Positions 1 through 9,950 are shown, counted from the stretch's first letter. The stretch is 64,000 nt of DNA from Sporosarcina aquimarina (GCF_019748715.1 NZ_JACLBZ010000012.1:124001-188000), one strand, 5' to 3'. The notes: generated by a model not told the origin, from the letters alone. Numbers and translations: made by a program.

Positions 1-1277
1 CGAATTAAGTGGACGAGCGGATCGCCGATTTCATCGATAACTGTCCGATCGAGTTCAGTTTCTGCACCGATGATTTCTAAATTTATTTTCTTGTTTAAAT
101 CACGTGCCAACGTACGAACCATTTTAGGGAACCGATTGAAAACTGTCTCCACAGGAACCATCCGCATATTTAATATAATATTTTGTAGGTCGCCTGAAAC
201 TCTCGTCATTCTTTCCACTGATTCATTCAATTCGGGGTTATGCAACTCACTTGCAATCGATTGAAGGCGCCCCCGATCAATGACGAGTTCTTCAAATAAG
301 TTCATTAAGATGTCTAAACGATCGATGTTTACTCGGATAGTCTTATTTGAAGAGGCGTGATTCGTCTTCTTGACTTGAGTAGCTTCCTTTGGCGCAGCTT
401 TTGCTTTCTCTGTTGCCGCAGGAAGGGTGTCTGCGATATTTGGTTTTTCTTGCGGTTGCTCATCATGCTGTTCAAATTCGATTTGTTTATATTTCTTGAT
501 ATATTCATCTGTAATATGCTTAATACGAACTTCTTCGATTTCTGAAACCTTCATAATTTTAGCTTTCAAGTCGTCCGCATCTTCATGAGTCAATAAGACA
601 ATCGTAAAGTTTTGATCGAACTCTTCGTTTTCAAGCTTCTCTACAGTCGGAACGGTTTTGATTACTTCGCCGGATTTTTCTAAGATCTCAAATGTCATGA
701 ACACCCGGGCTACTTTCAGCAGACAATCCTCACGTAACTCAACAGTTATTTCGTAGGCATTAAAACCTTGTTCCGATGATTGCGAGATCACCGTCAATTC
801 AAAGTCATCGTAGTGAATTCCTGACGACGTAACGACTGCGGTTGCACTCTCTTCCGTAGTGGCAGCAATTGATGCATTTTCTTCTAAGTCAAGCGGTTCT
901 CCCGCCTCAATTCGATTTAGAGTATCCACTAAGACACTTACGTCTTTTTTCCCATTACCGCCTGCCTCGATATCGAGCACCATCAGTTCTAAATCATCGG
1001 CAGCTTCAAATACGACATCCAATATTTCAGTTGTTACGCTAATTTTGGAATTACGGATGGCATCCAAGACGTTTTCCATCTTATGTGTCAAGTCTGCTAT
1101 ATCTTCGTAGCCCATAGTTGCGGACATACCTTTCAATGTATGGGCTGCTCTGAAAATTTCATTGACAATTCCTAGATCGTCCGGGTTGTTTTCTAAAGCA
1201 AGCAATTGTTCGTTACATGCTTGCAAGTGTTCTTTACTTTCTTCGATGAACATATCCAAATACTGATTCGTATCCAA
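1..1277 (-). CDS. cheA: Chemotaxis histidine kinase CheA, N-terminal part (cut by window edge)
   Basis: CheA autophosphorylates on histidine and passes the phosphate to CheY and CheB. About 425 residues are visible. The N-terminal HPt domain carries the motif AAHTLKGMSATMGY with the phosphorylated histidine at residue 46. A middle CheY-binding region and an acidic/Ala-Lys linker follow, then the dimerisation domain (RVNIDRLDILMNLFEELV) near residue 300. The catalytic ATPase and CheW-like domains lie outside the window. The start is TTG (1275-1277) behind the ribosome site AGGGGG, 15 nt after the cheB stop. It is the last visible gene of the fla/che operon, and in Bacillus cheW normally follows. 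Identification is secure from the HPt motif and context. Confidence 0.95.
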   Translation of the reverse strand, partial: MDTNQYLDMFIEESKEHLQACNEQLLALENNPDDLGIVNEIFRAAHTLKGMSATMGYEDIADLTHKMENVLDAIRNSKISVTTEILDVVFEAADDLELMVLDIEAGGNGKKDVSVLVDTLNRIEAGEPLDLEENASIAATTEESATAVVTSSGIHYDDFELTVISQSSEQGFNAYEITVELREDCLLKVARVFMTFEILEKSGEVIKTVPTVEKLENEEFDQNFTIVLLTHEDADDLKAKIMKVSEIEEVRIKHITDEYIKKYKQIEFEQHDEQPQEKPNIADTLPAATEKAKAAPKEATQVKKTNHASSNKTIRVNIDRLDILMNLFEELVIDRGRLQSIASELHNPELNESVERMTRVSGDLQNIILNMRMVPVETVFNRFPKMVRTLARDLNKKINLEIIGAETELDRTVIDEIGDPLVHLI

Positions 1278-1292
1278 TGTAAAGCCCCCTAG

Positions 1293-2432
1293 TCACTTCA
1301 AATTTTCCATTATTGCCTCTGCGATCTGTTGAACATCTTTTATCTCATCGCTCAATCCTGCATCTATTATGGCTTTTGGCATCCCATAAACTACTGAGGT
1401 ATTCCTGGATTCCGCTATCGTCACCGTCTTGCACGAAGAGCGTAATAACTCCATGCCTTCTTTCCCATCAAAACCCATTCCGGTCATAATAGCCGTAACA
1501 TACTCTAATTCCGGATGCTTGGCGGCTGATTCCAATAAAACATTGACTGCTGGGCGATGTCCGGAACGCGGAGCTTCATTGCCGTCCAGCAAGACTCTAT
1601 AACCTGCAACTGTTTTTTCAAACTTTAAATGCAGCCCGCCTGGAGCGACATATGCTGTTCCGTTATATAGTAACTCTCCATTTTCAGCTTCTTTCACAGT
1701 GATTTCACTCAATCCATTTAAGCGTTCAGCTAGCGACTTTGTGAATCCCGGCGGCATATGCTGAACAATTAAAATAGGTGCAGGAAAATCCGCAGGTAGG
1801 CGTGTAATCACTTCTTGTAAGGCTCGAGGCCCCCCTGTCGATGTGCCTATTATAACAAACGTTTTGGTAGTTTGGGCTTTATTTTTAGAAAAACTTGCTA
1901 AATTAGCAGGCATTTCTGTGACACTATTCATTCTGACTGGGGCTTCCTTCTTTTCTGCTGGTAGTGTATAGCGAGTTTTCTTCGGTGTTATTTTCCTAGT
2001 CAACGATGTGATTCGGACATTAGAGGCAGCAAAAACTTTTTCTACTATTTCTCTCTCGATTTCGTGAAGATTCAAAGAAATAGCGCCGCCCGGTTTGGCA
2101 ATGACATCCACCGCACCATACTCAATAGCGAGTACAGCATTTTCGGTGTTGTGTTTCGTTGTACTCGATAAAATGACAACAGGTACTGGATGATGATCCA
2201 TCATTTCCTTCAGTGCCTGTAAGCCATTCATCACAGGCATTTCAATATCCATCGTCACAACATCCGGTTTCAGTTCCTTCACTTTCTCTATGGCATCTTG
2301 TCCATTCCTGGCTATCCCAATGACTTCCATCATCGGATGTCGGTTCAACATATCTGATATCAATTTCCGCATAAAAGCTGAATCATCTACGACAAGTACT
2401 CGTTTTTTCTTGCCAGTAAGCACATCAGACAC
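1293..2432 (-). CDS. cheB: Protein-glutamate methylesterase/deamidase CheB
   Basis: CheB removes methyl groups from (and deamidates) chemoreceptors during adaptation. The N-terminal receiver domain (residues about 10-130) has the acidic pair at D16/D17 and the phosphoacceptor D62 in VVTMDIEMP. A basic linker leads to the CheB esterase domain (about 190-379) with the catalytic triad S198 (GTSTGGP), H225 (QHMPPGF) and D322 (TGMGFDG). The start is GTG behind GGAAAGGGC and overlaps the flhG stop by 8 nt, suggesting translational coupling. Its length of 379 aa is slightly above the usual 350-360 because of the linker. It would be phosphorylated by the CheA encoded just downstream. Confidence 0.97.
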   Translation of the reverse strand: MSDVLTGKKKRVLVVDDSAFMRKLISDMLNRHPMMEVIGIARNGQDAIEKVKELKPDVVTMDIEMPVMNGLQALKEMMDHHPVPVVILSSTTKHNTENAVLAIEYGAVDVIAKPGGAISLNLHEIEREIVEKVFAASNVRITSLTRKITPKKTRYTLPAEKKEAPVRMNSVTEMPANLASFSKNKAQTTKTFVIIGTSTGGPRALQEVITRLPADFPAPILIVQHMPPGFTKSLAERLNGLSEITVKEAENGELLYNGTAYVAPGGLHLKFEKTVAGYRVLLDGNEAPRSGHRPAVNVLLESAAKHPELEYVTAIMTGMGFDGKEGMELLRSSCKTVTIAESRNTSVVYGMPKAIIDAGLSDEIKDVQQIAEAIMENLK

Positions 2433-3291
2433 GCCCTTTCCGAAAAATGTTCTTTAATTTGCCAAGGAATCCTGAAGACTCAATAGAATTACTAGATTGA
2501 TTGCCAAGTAGAAATGACTCAGTTATAGCTTTCATCCGTTTGGTAATTTGTGCATTCGGATACAACTTCACAAAGGGGGTTTGGGCTACGACTGCATTAC
2601 GTACATTCATATCGTCCGGTAAAAATCCTAAAATATTTGTCTCCGCAGATAAGAACTTACGCATGGCCAGCTGCAACCGAGCCACGGAATCACGTCCATC
2701 TTCTTCTCTCAATACCCGATTACTGACAATATGAAAAGTTTTATCGGCTTCTTGCAGGCAAATGAACTTCATCATTGAATAGGCATCCGTGATCGATGTC
2801 GGTTCAGGAGTCGAAATTAAAATGATTTCGTCTACCGCCAAAATTAAATCCAGTGAACTTTTTGTAGCGCCTGCACCCATATCAAATAAAATCACATCAT
2901 AGTCAGACTGCAGAATGGAAAACGCATCAATCAAACGATCGAACATGGATTCAGACCACTCCATCACCGTTTCTAAACCTGATCCACCTGCAATAAAAGC
3001 CAATCCGTCTTCAAGAGGAGTAATAACATCGTACAACCCTTTAGAGCCTGTCAAATAATCCTTCAAACTGTGATTGGGTGTGGCACCAAATAAAATATGA
3101 ATATTGCCCATGCCAATATCCATGTCAATTATCAATACTTTCTTCCCTTTTTGTGCAAGTGAATAGGAAAAATTGGCGGTAAAGTTGGATTTCCCTACGC
3201 CGCCTTTCCCACTAATAATTGCTACAGATCGAGCTGCTTTGCCTTGGGCTTTTAACATTTTCAACCGCAATGCTTCTGCTTGATCATGCAT
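2425..3291 (-). CDS. flhG: MinD-type ATPase FlhG (YlxH), flagellar number/placement
   Basis: FlhG is a MinD/ParA-family ATPase that acts on FlhF and on C-ring assembly to set the pattern of flagella. The deviant Walker A motif GKGGVGKSN spans residues 28-36, and the MinD-like DMDIGMGN and LFDMGAGA motifs follow. The C-terminal end is basic and could act as a membrane-targeting tail. I chose the ATG at 3291 because AGGTGATC lies 3 nt before it, so the AGG core is 8 nt upstream. A GTG at 3300 is possible but poorly placed. The gene overlaps flhF by 8 nt with this start and cheB by 8 nt, and sits in the standard Bacillus flhA-flhF-flhG-cheB order. Confidence 0.95.
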   Translation of the reverse strand: MHDQAEALRLKMLKAQGKAARSVAIISGKGGVGKSNFTANFSYSLAQKGKKVLIIDMDIGMGNIHILFGATPNHSLKDYLTGSKGLYDVITPLEDGLAFIAGGSGLETVMEWSESMFDRLIDAFSILQSDYDVILFDMGAGATKSSLDLILAVDEIILISTPEPTSITDAYSMMKFICLQEADKTFHIVSNRVLREEDGRDSVARLQLAMRKFLSAETNILGFLPDDMNVRNAVVAQTPFVKLYPNAQITKRMKAITESFLLGNQSSNSIESSGFLGKLKNIFRKGRV

Positions 3292-4399
3292 CTTGATCAC
3301 CTGCTAACAAAAGAGAAAATAACTTTTCCACGTTTGCCTCTATTATATCCTCAGGTACTTCTTGACCGTCTGTATAATATGCCGTACCAATTTTGTGCTT
3401 CAGCATCAAATTGATCATTGATCCAACAGAACTTGTTTCATCCGTTTTTGTAAAAATGAATTTTTCAATCGGGAATTTTTTGAATCGGTCAATGATGATA
3501 TCCATATCTTGTTCTTTTGATGTAGTGGAAAGGACAAGATATGTCTCCATATCCAATGAAAAGTCTACGAGGCTCTGCAAATCTTCTACAAACTTTGCTT
3601 CCTTATAATTACGACCTGCCGTATCAATGAATATCAAATCGCGGTCTTGCAACTTTTCAATCGCAGCACGAAAATCTGTTTCATTGTAAGCAATTTCTAC
3701 AGGCGCTTGCAGTAGATTAGCATACGTTCGTAATTGTTCAATCGCCGCGATACGATATGTATCTGTCGTGATAAAAGCAATCTTCTTTTTTTCCTCAAGT
3801 AATGCGCGAGCTGCAATTTTTGCGATCGTTGTTGTTTTCCCGACGCCGGTTGGTCCTAACACATTGATATATTTTTTGGTATAAGAAATTCCGCCGAACG
3901 GTACATCTTTCAGTTTGGCGGAAAACCATTCTTTCATTATTTGAAGTTGTTCGCTATTGGTGAAATCTTTTTTCTCTTTTTTCATTCGTTCATATAACAA
4001 ATCACCGGCTTCCACAATGTATTCATGTGCAAGTCCTTGTGATTGCAACTTCATTAATAGTGGCACCAATTCATCTGGAAACTTTTCCAATGTCCGGTCG
4101 CTTTGTTGCATTCCCTTGATCAAGTTCTTCATTTCCTGCATTTCTTTTTGTAGCTGTTCTGTCGTATTCGTCTGAACTGTTGATTGAACGACAGGACGTG
4201 CAGGCAGCTCAATTGGGTGTTTTTCTATTGTTTGATCAAAACCCGCCACTACTTCCACTGAGCGTTTTTGAAATAAACCAAGGAAGCCTTTTGTCTTTAC
4301 AACATTTGAGCTGAGGATGACTGCGTCATCCCCAAAATCTCCACGTACTTTTTTCATCGCCTCTACCATCGTAGGGGCTGTATACTTTTTCATCTTCAT
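3284..4399 (-). CDS. flhF: SRP-family GTPase FlhF
   Basis: FlhF is the third SRP-type GTPase (with Ffh and FtsY) and directs the site of flagellar assembly at the membrane. An N-terminal basic B domain (about 1-65) and a linker lead to the NG domain. The Walker A motif [11 protein letters not shown] is at 182-192, followed by ITTDTYRIAAIEQL, FIDTAGR and TKTDE, which are the SRP GTPase G motifs. The ATG at 4399 overlaps the flhA stop as TGATG and has GGTGG 7 nt upstream. This matches family N-termini (MKxKKxTAxx). FlhG, encoded next, is its ATPase-activating partner. Confidence 0.96.
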   Translation of the reverse strand: MKMKKYTAPTMVEAMKKVRGDFGDDAVILSSNVVKTKGFLGLFQKRSVEVVAGFDQTIEKHPIELPARPVVQSTVQTNTTEQLQKEMQEMKNLIKGMQQSDRTLEKFPDELVPLLMKLQSQGLAHEYIVEAGDLLYERMKKEKKDFTNSEQLQIMKEWFSAKLKDVPFGGISYTKKYINVLGPTGVGKTTTIAKIAARALLEEKKKIAFITTDTYRIAAIEQLRTYANLLQAPVEIAYNETDFRAAIEKLQDRDLIFIDTAGRNYKEAKFVEDLQSLVDFSLDMETYLVLSTTSKEQDMDIIIDRFKKFPIEKFIFTKTDETSSVGSMINLMLKHKIGTAYYTDGQEVPEDIIEANVEKLFSLLLAGDQDA

Positions 4400-6429
4400 C
4401 AAATATCCACCACTCCTACGCTTTGGACTTCCACAGACGCTTCGAGTTCATTATAAGACAGTACAGGTATTTGCGGGAAATACCGCTCCGTAATTTGACG
4501 TAAATACATCCGAATGGCTGGAGAACATAGAATTACCGGTGCTTGATCGAGCAAAGCGACTCGCTCTATTTCCTGAGCAATCCGTTCTAAAATAGCTTGA
4601 GATTGCGCAGGATCGATTGACAGGAAATTCCCTTGTTCTGTCTGCTGGATACTATCTGCAATAAGCTTTTCCACTTTACCGGAAACCGTCAATACTTTTA
4701 ATGCCTCGCTGCCGACCACGTACTGATTGGTGATTTGCCTAGCGAGCGATTGTCTGACGTATTCAGTTAATACATCTACGTCAGAGGTATATTTGGAATA
4801 ATCAGCAAGCGTCTCGAATATAATCGGCAAATTACGCACAGATACTTGTTCGCTTAACAACTTTGCCAGTACTTTTTGGATTTCTCCAATCGATAACGGT
4901 GTTGGTGTCAATTCATCGACTAAAATAGGATAAGTTTCATGCACATGATCGACCAGTTGTTTCGTCTCTTGACGTCCAAGCAAGTCGGCAGCATTGGCAC
5001 GAATCACTTCGGTCAAATGGGTAGATACCACACTCGGCGGATCCACAACTGTATAGCCCATGATCTCAGCTTCTTCTTTCGCTTCTTCTGTGATCCATTT
5101 CGCAGGAAGACCAAATGAAGGTTCCACCGTATCGATTCCTTCAATCAGATCTTCACCACCAGGACTCATAGCTAAATAATGATCCAGCAACAACTCGCCT
5201 CTGGCCATTTCATTACCTTTAATTTTGATTCGATATTCATTTGGTTGCAACTGGATATTGTCACGAATACGCACGACTGGAATAACCAGCCCTAATTCAA
5301 TAGCCAACTGTCTTCTGATCATCACAACTCGGTCCAACAAATCCCCGCCTTGTGTAGCATCGACGAGTGGAATTAAACCGTAGCCGAATTCAAACTCGAT
5401 TGGATCAACATTCAGCAAATCCACTACGTTTTCCGGCCGCTTCAGACCTTCTGTTTCCACTTCTTCTTCCATCTCCAGCAGCTCGTTTGGATCTTCTTCT
5501 GATTTACGAGTCATCATAAAGGCACCTGCCGCTAGCGCAAGAGAAATTGGTATCGTTAAAATATCATTAATGGGTGTCGCCAAACCAAGTAACAGAACGG
5601 TTACTGCTGCTACATAAAGCAGTTTAGGCTGTCCTAGAAGTTGGTTGGTAATATCTGTTCCTAGATTCCCTTCAGAGGCAGCACGCGTCACAACGATACC
5701 TGTTGCCGTCGAAATGAGGAGAGCCGGAATTTGTGAGACAATCCCGTCCCCGACGGTCAACCGAGAGAATTGAGTTGCCGCTTCCGCAAAAGGTAAATCC
5801 ATTTGCACGACACCGATGATCATCCCAACCAGCAAGTTGATTAAAACGATGATGATCCCAGCAATTGCATCCCCTTTAACAAATTTCGTAGCACCGTCCA
5901 TCGCACCATAAAAATCGGCTTCATTACTAACTTTTTCACGTCTCGCACGCGCTTCAGTGTCTGAAATCATGCCTGCATTCAAATCCGCGTCAATACTCAT
6001 TTGTTTACCCGGCATCGCGTCTAACGTAAACCGAGCAGCAACTTCCGAAACACGTTCAGAACCTTTCGTTATGACAATAAATTGAATTATAATCAAAATC
6101 ACAAAGACCACAAGACCTACGACAATATTGCCGCCTGTAACAAACGTACCGAACGTGTCGACTACGCCACCTGCGTCACCTTCAGAAAGAATCGCACGCG
6201 TTGTAGATACGTTGAGACCAAGTCGGAACAATGTTAATAACAATAACAACGACGGAAAAATGGAAAACTGTAACGCTTCCTGCATATTCATTGCAGTCAA
6301 TAGGACCAATAATCCTAATGTGATATTGATGATAATCAAAAAACTTAATAACCAAGGTGGTAACGGGATGACGAGCATCGCAACAATCATAATAACCGCC
6401 GCAAGTACTCCGATATCTTTAAATTGCAT
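4399..6429 (-). CDS. flhA: Flagellar export gate protein FlhA
   Basis: FlhA is the large membrane protein of the flagellar type III export gate; its cytoplasmic domain docks substrates and chaperones. The N-terminal half (about 1-320) shows multiple hydrophobic helices. The conserved FHIPEP signature region (MPGKQMSIDADLNAG, LDAMPGKQ) lies near 135-155. The C-terminal cytoplasmic domain (about 350-676) ends with the FlhA-typical HLTEVIRANAADLLGRQ and LSYNELE segments. At 676 aa it matches the normal family length of 675-700. It directly follows flhB and overlaps flhF, as in Bacillus. Confidence 0.97.
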   Translation of the reverse strand: MQFKDIGVLAAVIMIVAMLVIPLPPWLLSFLIIINITLGLLVLLTAMNMQEALQFSIFPSLLLLLTLFRLGLNVSTTRAILSEGDAGGVVDTFGTFVTGGNIVVGLVVFVILIIIQFIVITKGSERVSEVAARFTLDAMPGKQMSIDADLNAGMISDTEARARREKVSNEADFYGAMDGATKFVKGDAIAGIIIVLINLLVGMIIGVVQMDLPFAEAATQFSRLTVGDGIVSQIPALLISTATGIVVTRAASEGNLGTDITNQLLGQPKLLYVAAVTVLLLGLATPINDILTIPISLALAAGAFMMTRKSEEDPNELLEMEEEVETEGLKRPENVVDLLNVDPIEFEFGYGLIPLVDATQGGDLLDRVVMIRRQLAIELGLVIPVVRIRDNIQLQPNEYRIKIKGNEMARGELLLDHYLAMSPGGEDLIEGIDTVEPSFGLPAKWITEEAKEEAEIMGYTVVDPPSVVSTHLTEVIRANAADLLGRQETKQLVDHVHETYPILVDELTPTPLSIGEIQKVLAKLLSEQVSVRNLPIIFETLADYSKYTSDVDVLTEYVRQSLARQITNQYVVGSEALKVLTVSGKVEKLIADSIQQTEQGNFLSIDPAQSQAILERIAQEIERVALLDQAPVILCSPAIRMYLRQITERYFPQIPVLSYNELEASVEVQSVGVVDI

Positions 6430-6453
6430 GCCATCCCTACTTTCTTATTTCAC

Positions 6454-7536
6454 TTATATTTTTCGCTGAATGCGATAAACGTACGCTAAAATTTCAGCAA
6501 CCGCCTTGAAAAACTCTTCCGGAATGCGATCGCCAACTTCTACTTGATCATACATGGAACGTGCAAGCGGCCGATTTTCAACCATGACAATTTCATGCTC
6601 TTTGGCGATCATCTTAATTTTTTGTGCAATAAAATCTGCACCTTTCGCCACAACAATGGGCGAATCCATTTTCTCATCATCATATTTTAATGCAATGGCA
6701 AAGTGAGTAGGGTTCGTGATGACGACATCCGCTTCTGGTATCTCTTGCATCATACGCCGCATCGCCATTTCTCGCTGACGTTGCTTAATCCGGGACTTAA
6801 TGAGCGGATCCCCATCCATATTTTTATGTTCATCCTTAATATCCTGTTTGGACATTCTTAGGTTTTTTTCATAGTCAAATTTCTGATATAAAAAATCCAA
6901 TATCGAAATAAAAAGCAAAACGAGTGAAGCGATAATTCCCATCATCCCCACTAATTTAGCGATTGTCAGCAGTGTCATATGAGGGGTTCGGAAAGCCAAG
7001 TCAAGCACTTGTCCGAAGTTCATCCAAATAACTAATGTAGTAACCGTACCAATAAACGAAATTTTTAATACTGATTTCAATAATTCTACAATGGCGCGGA
7101 TTGAAAATATACGCTTCAATCCTTTAATTGGATCAATCTTTTTTAGATCAAATTTTAATGGTTCACCAGTAAATAACAAGCCAAATTGCAGTAGATTGGC
7201 TGCAACACTTGCAACTACAGCTATCACCATAATAGGCAATAATATAATCGCCATCTGTTTGACGATATCCATATAGACTAGCATGACTTGATCTTCGTTC
7301 AACGTATGTATAGGTATAAAATGCGTAAAAGATTCACGAAAAAAAACAAAGAAATTATCTCTCATGAATCCTGCCGCAAAAAACATGAACAGGAATACAG
7401 AGAGTAAAACAATCGAACTTGTGACGTCCTGACTTTTCAGTACTTGCCCTTTTTTTCTAGAATCTTCCCGTTTTTTCGGAGTGGCCTTTTCAGTTTTCTC
7501 GCCGGCGAAAAATTGTAAATCCAGCCTTAGTAACAA
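6454..7536 (-). CDS. flhB: Flagellar export switch protein FlhB
   Basis: FlhB is the export-apparatus protein whose autocleavage lets export switch from rod/hook to filament substrates. It begins with LDLQFFAGEKTEKATPKKR, typical of FlhB, has four hydrophobic helices, and carries the autocleavage motif NPTH (in VITNPTHFAIAL, around residue 270). I chose the TTG at 7536: GGAGG lies exactly 8 nt upstream, it comes 1 nt after the fliR stop, and it gives 360 aa, the usual length. The GTG at 7545 touches the ribosome site and is unlikely. FlhB works with the hook-length protein FliK encoded in the same operon. Confidence 0.96.
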   Translation of the reverse strand: MLLRLDLQFFAGEKTEKATPKKREDSRKKGQVLKSQDVTSSIVLLSVFLFMFFAAGFMRDNFFVFFRESFTHFIPIHTLNEDQVMLVYMDIVKQMAIILLPIMVIAVVASVAANLLQFGLLFTGEPLKFDLKKIDPIKGLKRIFSIRAIVELLKSVLKISFIGTVTTLVIWMNFGQVLDLAFRTPHMTLLTIAKLVGMMGIIASLVLLFISILDFLYQKFDYEKNLRMSKQDIKDEHKNMDGDPLIKSRIKQRQREMAMRRMMQEIPEADVVITNPTHFAIALKYDDEKMDSPIVVAKGADFIAQKIKMIAKEHEIVMVENRPLARSMYDQVEVGDRIPEEFFKAVAEILAYVYRIQRKI

Positions 7537-7537
7537 T

Positions 7538-8314
7538 TTAGCCACCTCCCAGCAGTACCATCAAATCTCTCATTGTCAGGATCATCACTTCGAACAGTTT
7601 TTTCATTAAGGTAATCAGCACACCCGACATCGTCACGATTGCGAGAAAACTGACACCGATCTTGATAGGGAATCCGACAACAAATATATTCAGTTGCGGA
7701 ACTGCCCTTGCCGTAATCCCAAGAGCCAAATCTACTAAAAACAAAGTAGCGACAACAGGAATCGCCATCTGAAACGCAATGGCAAAAGCTTTAGCAAATG
7801 TCAGAACCATGAATTCCGCCATTCCCTCGCTGCCAAACGGCGGCCACAACTCATTGACTGGGACAAACTCGTAACTGTAGAAGATACCGTCCAGCAGCAT
7901 ATGATGTCCGTTGACCGCAAGTAATAGCAACATCGCCAATGAATTGAAAAACTGGCCGAGCAAAGGAGATTGAGCACCAGTTTGCGGATCGATGACGTTG
8001 GCGATGGCAAAACCCATTTGAAAGTCGATGAACCCGCCCGCCACTTGAATGGCAGCCATAATAATAAAGGCGGCAATGCCAATCGACAGGCCGATAACCG
8101 CCTCTTTTATTACAAGTAATATGTATTGTCCATCAATTTCCATAACCGGCATTTCCACTGTATAGGACATCATCCAAGCGAGAACCGCAGCAAAGATCAA
8201 GCGCTGAGTCGTTGGAATCGATCGATAAGAAAAAAGCGGCAGCGTAACGAAAAAAGAAGTAACACGCGTTAATATAAGTAAAAATGCAGGCAATGATGGG
8301 ATGAGTTCATTCAT
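7538..8314 (-). CDS. fliR: Flagellar export gate protein FliR
   Basis: FliR is an integral membrane protein of the type III export channel, assembling with FliP and FliQ. The 258 aa protein has about six hydrophobic segments and the family features FVTLPLFSYRSIP near the N-terminus and FQMGFAIANVIDPQTGAQSP in the middle. It starts 5 nt after the fliQ coding end and its stop lies 1 nt before the flhB TTG start, so the genes are tightly coupled. Confidence 0.96.
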   Translation of the reverse strand: MNELIPSLPAFLLILTRVTSFFVTLPLFSYRSIPTTQRLIFAAVLAWMMSYTVEMPVMEIDGQYILLVIKEAVIGLSIGIAAFIIMAAIQVAGGFIDFQMGFAIANVIDPQTGAQSPLLGQFFNSLAMLLLLAVNGHHMLLDGIFYSYEFVPVNELWPPFGSEGMAEFMVLTFAKAFAIAFQMAIPVVATLFLVDLALGITARAVPQLNIFVVGFPIKIGVSFLAIVTMSGVLITLMKKLFEVMILTMRDLMVLLGGG

Positions 8315-8318
8315 TTAA

Positions 8319-8588
8319 TCACCCGATGTACCTAGAGAGATTGGAAAAGATGTCACTCGCGTAATTGGTAACGTAAGAAAGCATCCAAGGGCCGAAAAAT
8401 ACGATGGCAACCATGACCGCTATGATTTTAGGCACGAATGCCAATGTCTGTTCTTGAATCTGAGTAGTTGCCTGAAAAATACTGACGGCTAACCCAGTCA
8501 ATAACGCCACGATCAAAAGAGGTCCAGCAGCGAGAAGAATAACCCATACTGACCGTTCTGCAATGGAAATAACAAATTCACTCGTCAA
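8319..8588 (-). CDS. fliQ: Flagellar export gate protein FliQ
   Basis: FliQ is the small two-helix subunit of the FliPQR export channel. The 89 aa sequence has two long hydrophobic segments (about 13-38 and 52-75) separated by the conserved QATTQIQEQTLAFVPKI stretch, which identifies the family. It lies between fliP and fliR with gaps of 12 and 4 nt, as in other fla/che operons. Confidence 0.96.
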   Translation of the reverse strand: MTSEFVISIAERSVWVILLAAGPLLIVALLTGLAVSIFQATTQIQEQTLAFVPKIIAVMVAIVFFGPWMLSYVTNYASDIFSNLSRYIG

Positions 8589-8600
8589 CTAAAACCCTCC

Positions 8601-9266
8601 CTAAAAGCTTTGTAGCAATGACTGGATAATGAGATACCAACCGTCCACTAAAACAAACAGCAATATTTTAAACGGCAATGAGATCATGACAGGCGGAAGC
8701 ATCATCATTCCCATCGACATGAGGACACTGGCGACAATCATATCAATTACGAGAAACGGGATAAAAATCATGAAGCCCATTTGAAATGCGGTTTTGATTT
8801 CACTCAATGCGAAAGCAGGCACCATCATCGTTAATGGAATCTCTTCGATTGTTTCTGGCCGTTCCATTTGGTTGTAACGCATGAATAATTCCAAGTCTTT
8901 TTGTCTTGTATGTTGACTCATGAATTCCTTGAATGGCCCACTGGCGCGTTCGTACGCCTCGTCTAATGAAATTTCCTCATCGAATAATGGCGTCAAGGCT
9001 TCTTCATTCACTTGCGATAAGACAGGTGCCATAATGAAGAAAGTTAAAAATAACGCAAGTCCCACCAGCACTTGGTTAGGCGGCATCTGCTGAGTCGCAA
9101 GTGCTGTACGAACAAAAGACAACACAATAATGATCCGTGCAAATGAAGTCATCAAAATTAAAATAGCGGGTGCCAGTGACAGGACGGTCAGCAGCAGAAG
9201 CATTTTAATTGAAGTGGAGACATTGGCCGGATCACTGCTTGAAAATGAATTTAGAAAATCAGTCAT
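8601..9266 (-). CDS. fliP: Flagellar export gate protein FliP
   Basis: FliP forms the core ring of the export channel. The 221 aa protein has hydrophobic helices and family motifs: LLTVLSLAPAILILMTSFAR, LVGLALFLTFFIM, and the C-terminal SMGMMMLPPVMISLPFKI. No long cleavable signal peptide is seen; the protein starts near the first helix, as in Bacillus. It overlaps fliO by 8 nt and precedes fliQ. Confidence 0.97.
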   Translation of the reverse strand: MTDFLNSFSSSDPANVSTSIKMLLLLTVLSLAPAILILMTSFARIIIVLSFVRTALATQQMPPNQVLVGLALFLTFFIMAPVLSQVNEEALTPLFDEEISLDEAYERASGPFKEFMSQHTRQKDLELFMRYNQMERPETIEEIPLTMMVPAFALSEIKTAFQMGFMIFIPFLVIDMIVASVLMSMGMMMLPPVMISLPFKILLFVLVDGWYLIIQSLLQSF

Positions 9267-9942
9267 CCCGGTCGCTCCCTTTCCCCTTCATTCGATCCAA
9301 CTGCTGCTTGCGATCCGCTTTGATCTCTTCCATTTTGGATGAAAACAACTGACTGAAATCGGAGGCTTCTCCTACCGGGTCCCCAGATTTTGATTTCGCA
9401 AAAAATCTTTGATAAACCTGTGAGATTAACCCTTTTTGTACTTCACTGCCCTCTTGATCATAGCGTGCCAGCAAGTCGGCAATTTCATCTGGGTCTTCAA
9501 TTTCCTTAAGAAGTTGGACATCTTCTCCTACGCCTACAACGAAATAATGATTACCCATTTTTACTAATTGGATTGATTTATGCTGCCCAAGCGACACACC
9601 GCCCAAATTCGTCATCAAGCGAGTTTGATCGAAGTTCCGGTTGCGTTTATTTAGAAAACGCAGCAACCATACAAGTAAACCTATGACGAAAATGAAGGCG
9701 AGAAACGTTCGGATATAATCCCAAGCAGTTAAACCCTTCGGCGGATCCATTGTAGTCTCCGGATCGGAAATTTTATTACTGTCTGGATTGTCCAAAAGGG
9801 GAGTATCAGAGCTACAATCTTTTCCTTTTCCGATGCAATCGGAGATTTTTGCGTCAGGATCTGTTTCCGCATATGCTTGGGGCATGAAAACAAGACAGAC
9901 AAGCAACACAATAAGCCATTTGGTAACTATTTTTGCTATCAT
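9259..9942 (-). CDS. fliO: Flagellar biosynthesis protein FliO (FliZ in Bacillus)
   Basis: FliO/FliZ is a membrane factor that helps assemble FliP. The protein starts with a signal-like hydrophobic segment (about 8-25, ending AYA), has a polar, probably extracellular stretch with Cys35 and Cys42, and a second hydrophobic helix (about 82-105: FLAFIFVIGLLVWLLRFL). A cytoplasmic FliO domain follows (LGQHKSIQLVKMGNHYFVVG). It ends in a charged tail. At 227 aa it resembles Bacillus FliZ rather than the short enterobacterial FliO. It lies between cheY (8 nt gap) and fliP (8 nt overlap). Confidence 0.93.
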   Translation of the reverse strand: MIAKIVTKWLIVLLVCLVFMPQAYAETDPDAKISDCIGKGKDCSSDTPLLDNPDSNKISDPETTMDPPKGLTAWDYIRTFLAFIFVIGLLVWLLRFLNKRNRNFDQTRLMTNLGGVSLGQHKSIQLVKMGNHYFVVGVGEDVQLLKEIEDPDEIADLLARYDQEGSEVQKGLISQVYQRFFAKSKSGDPVGEASDFSQLFSSKMEEIKADRKQQLDRMKGKGSDRDD

Positions 9943-9950
9943 AAGGCGAC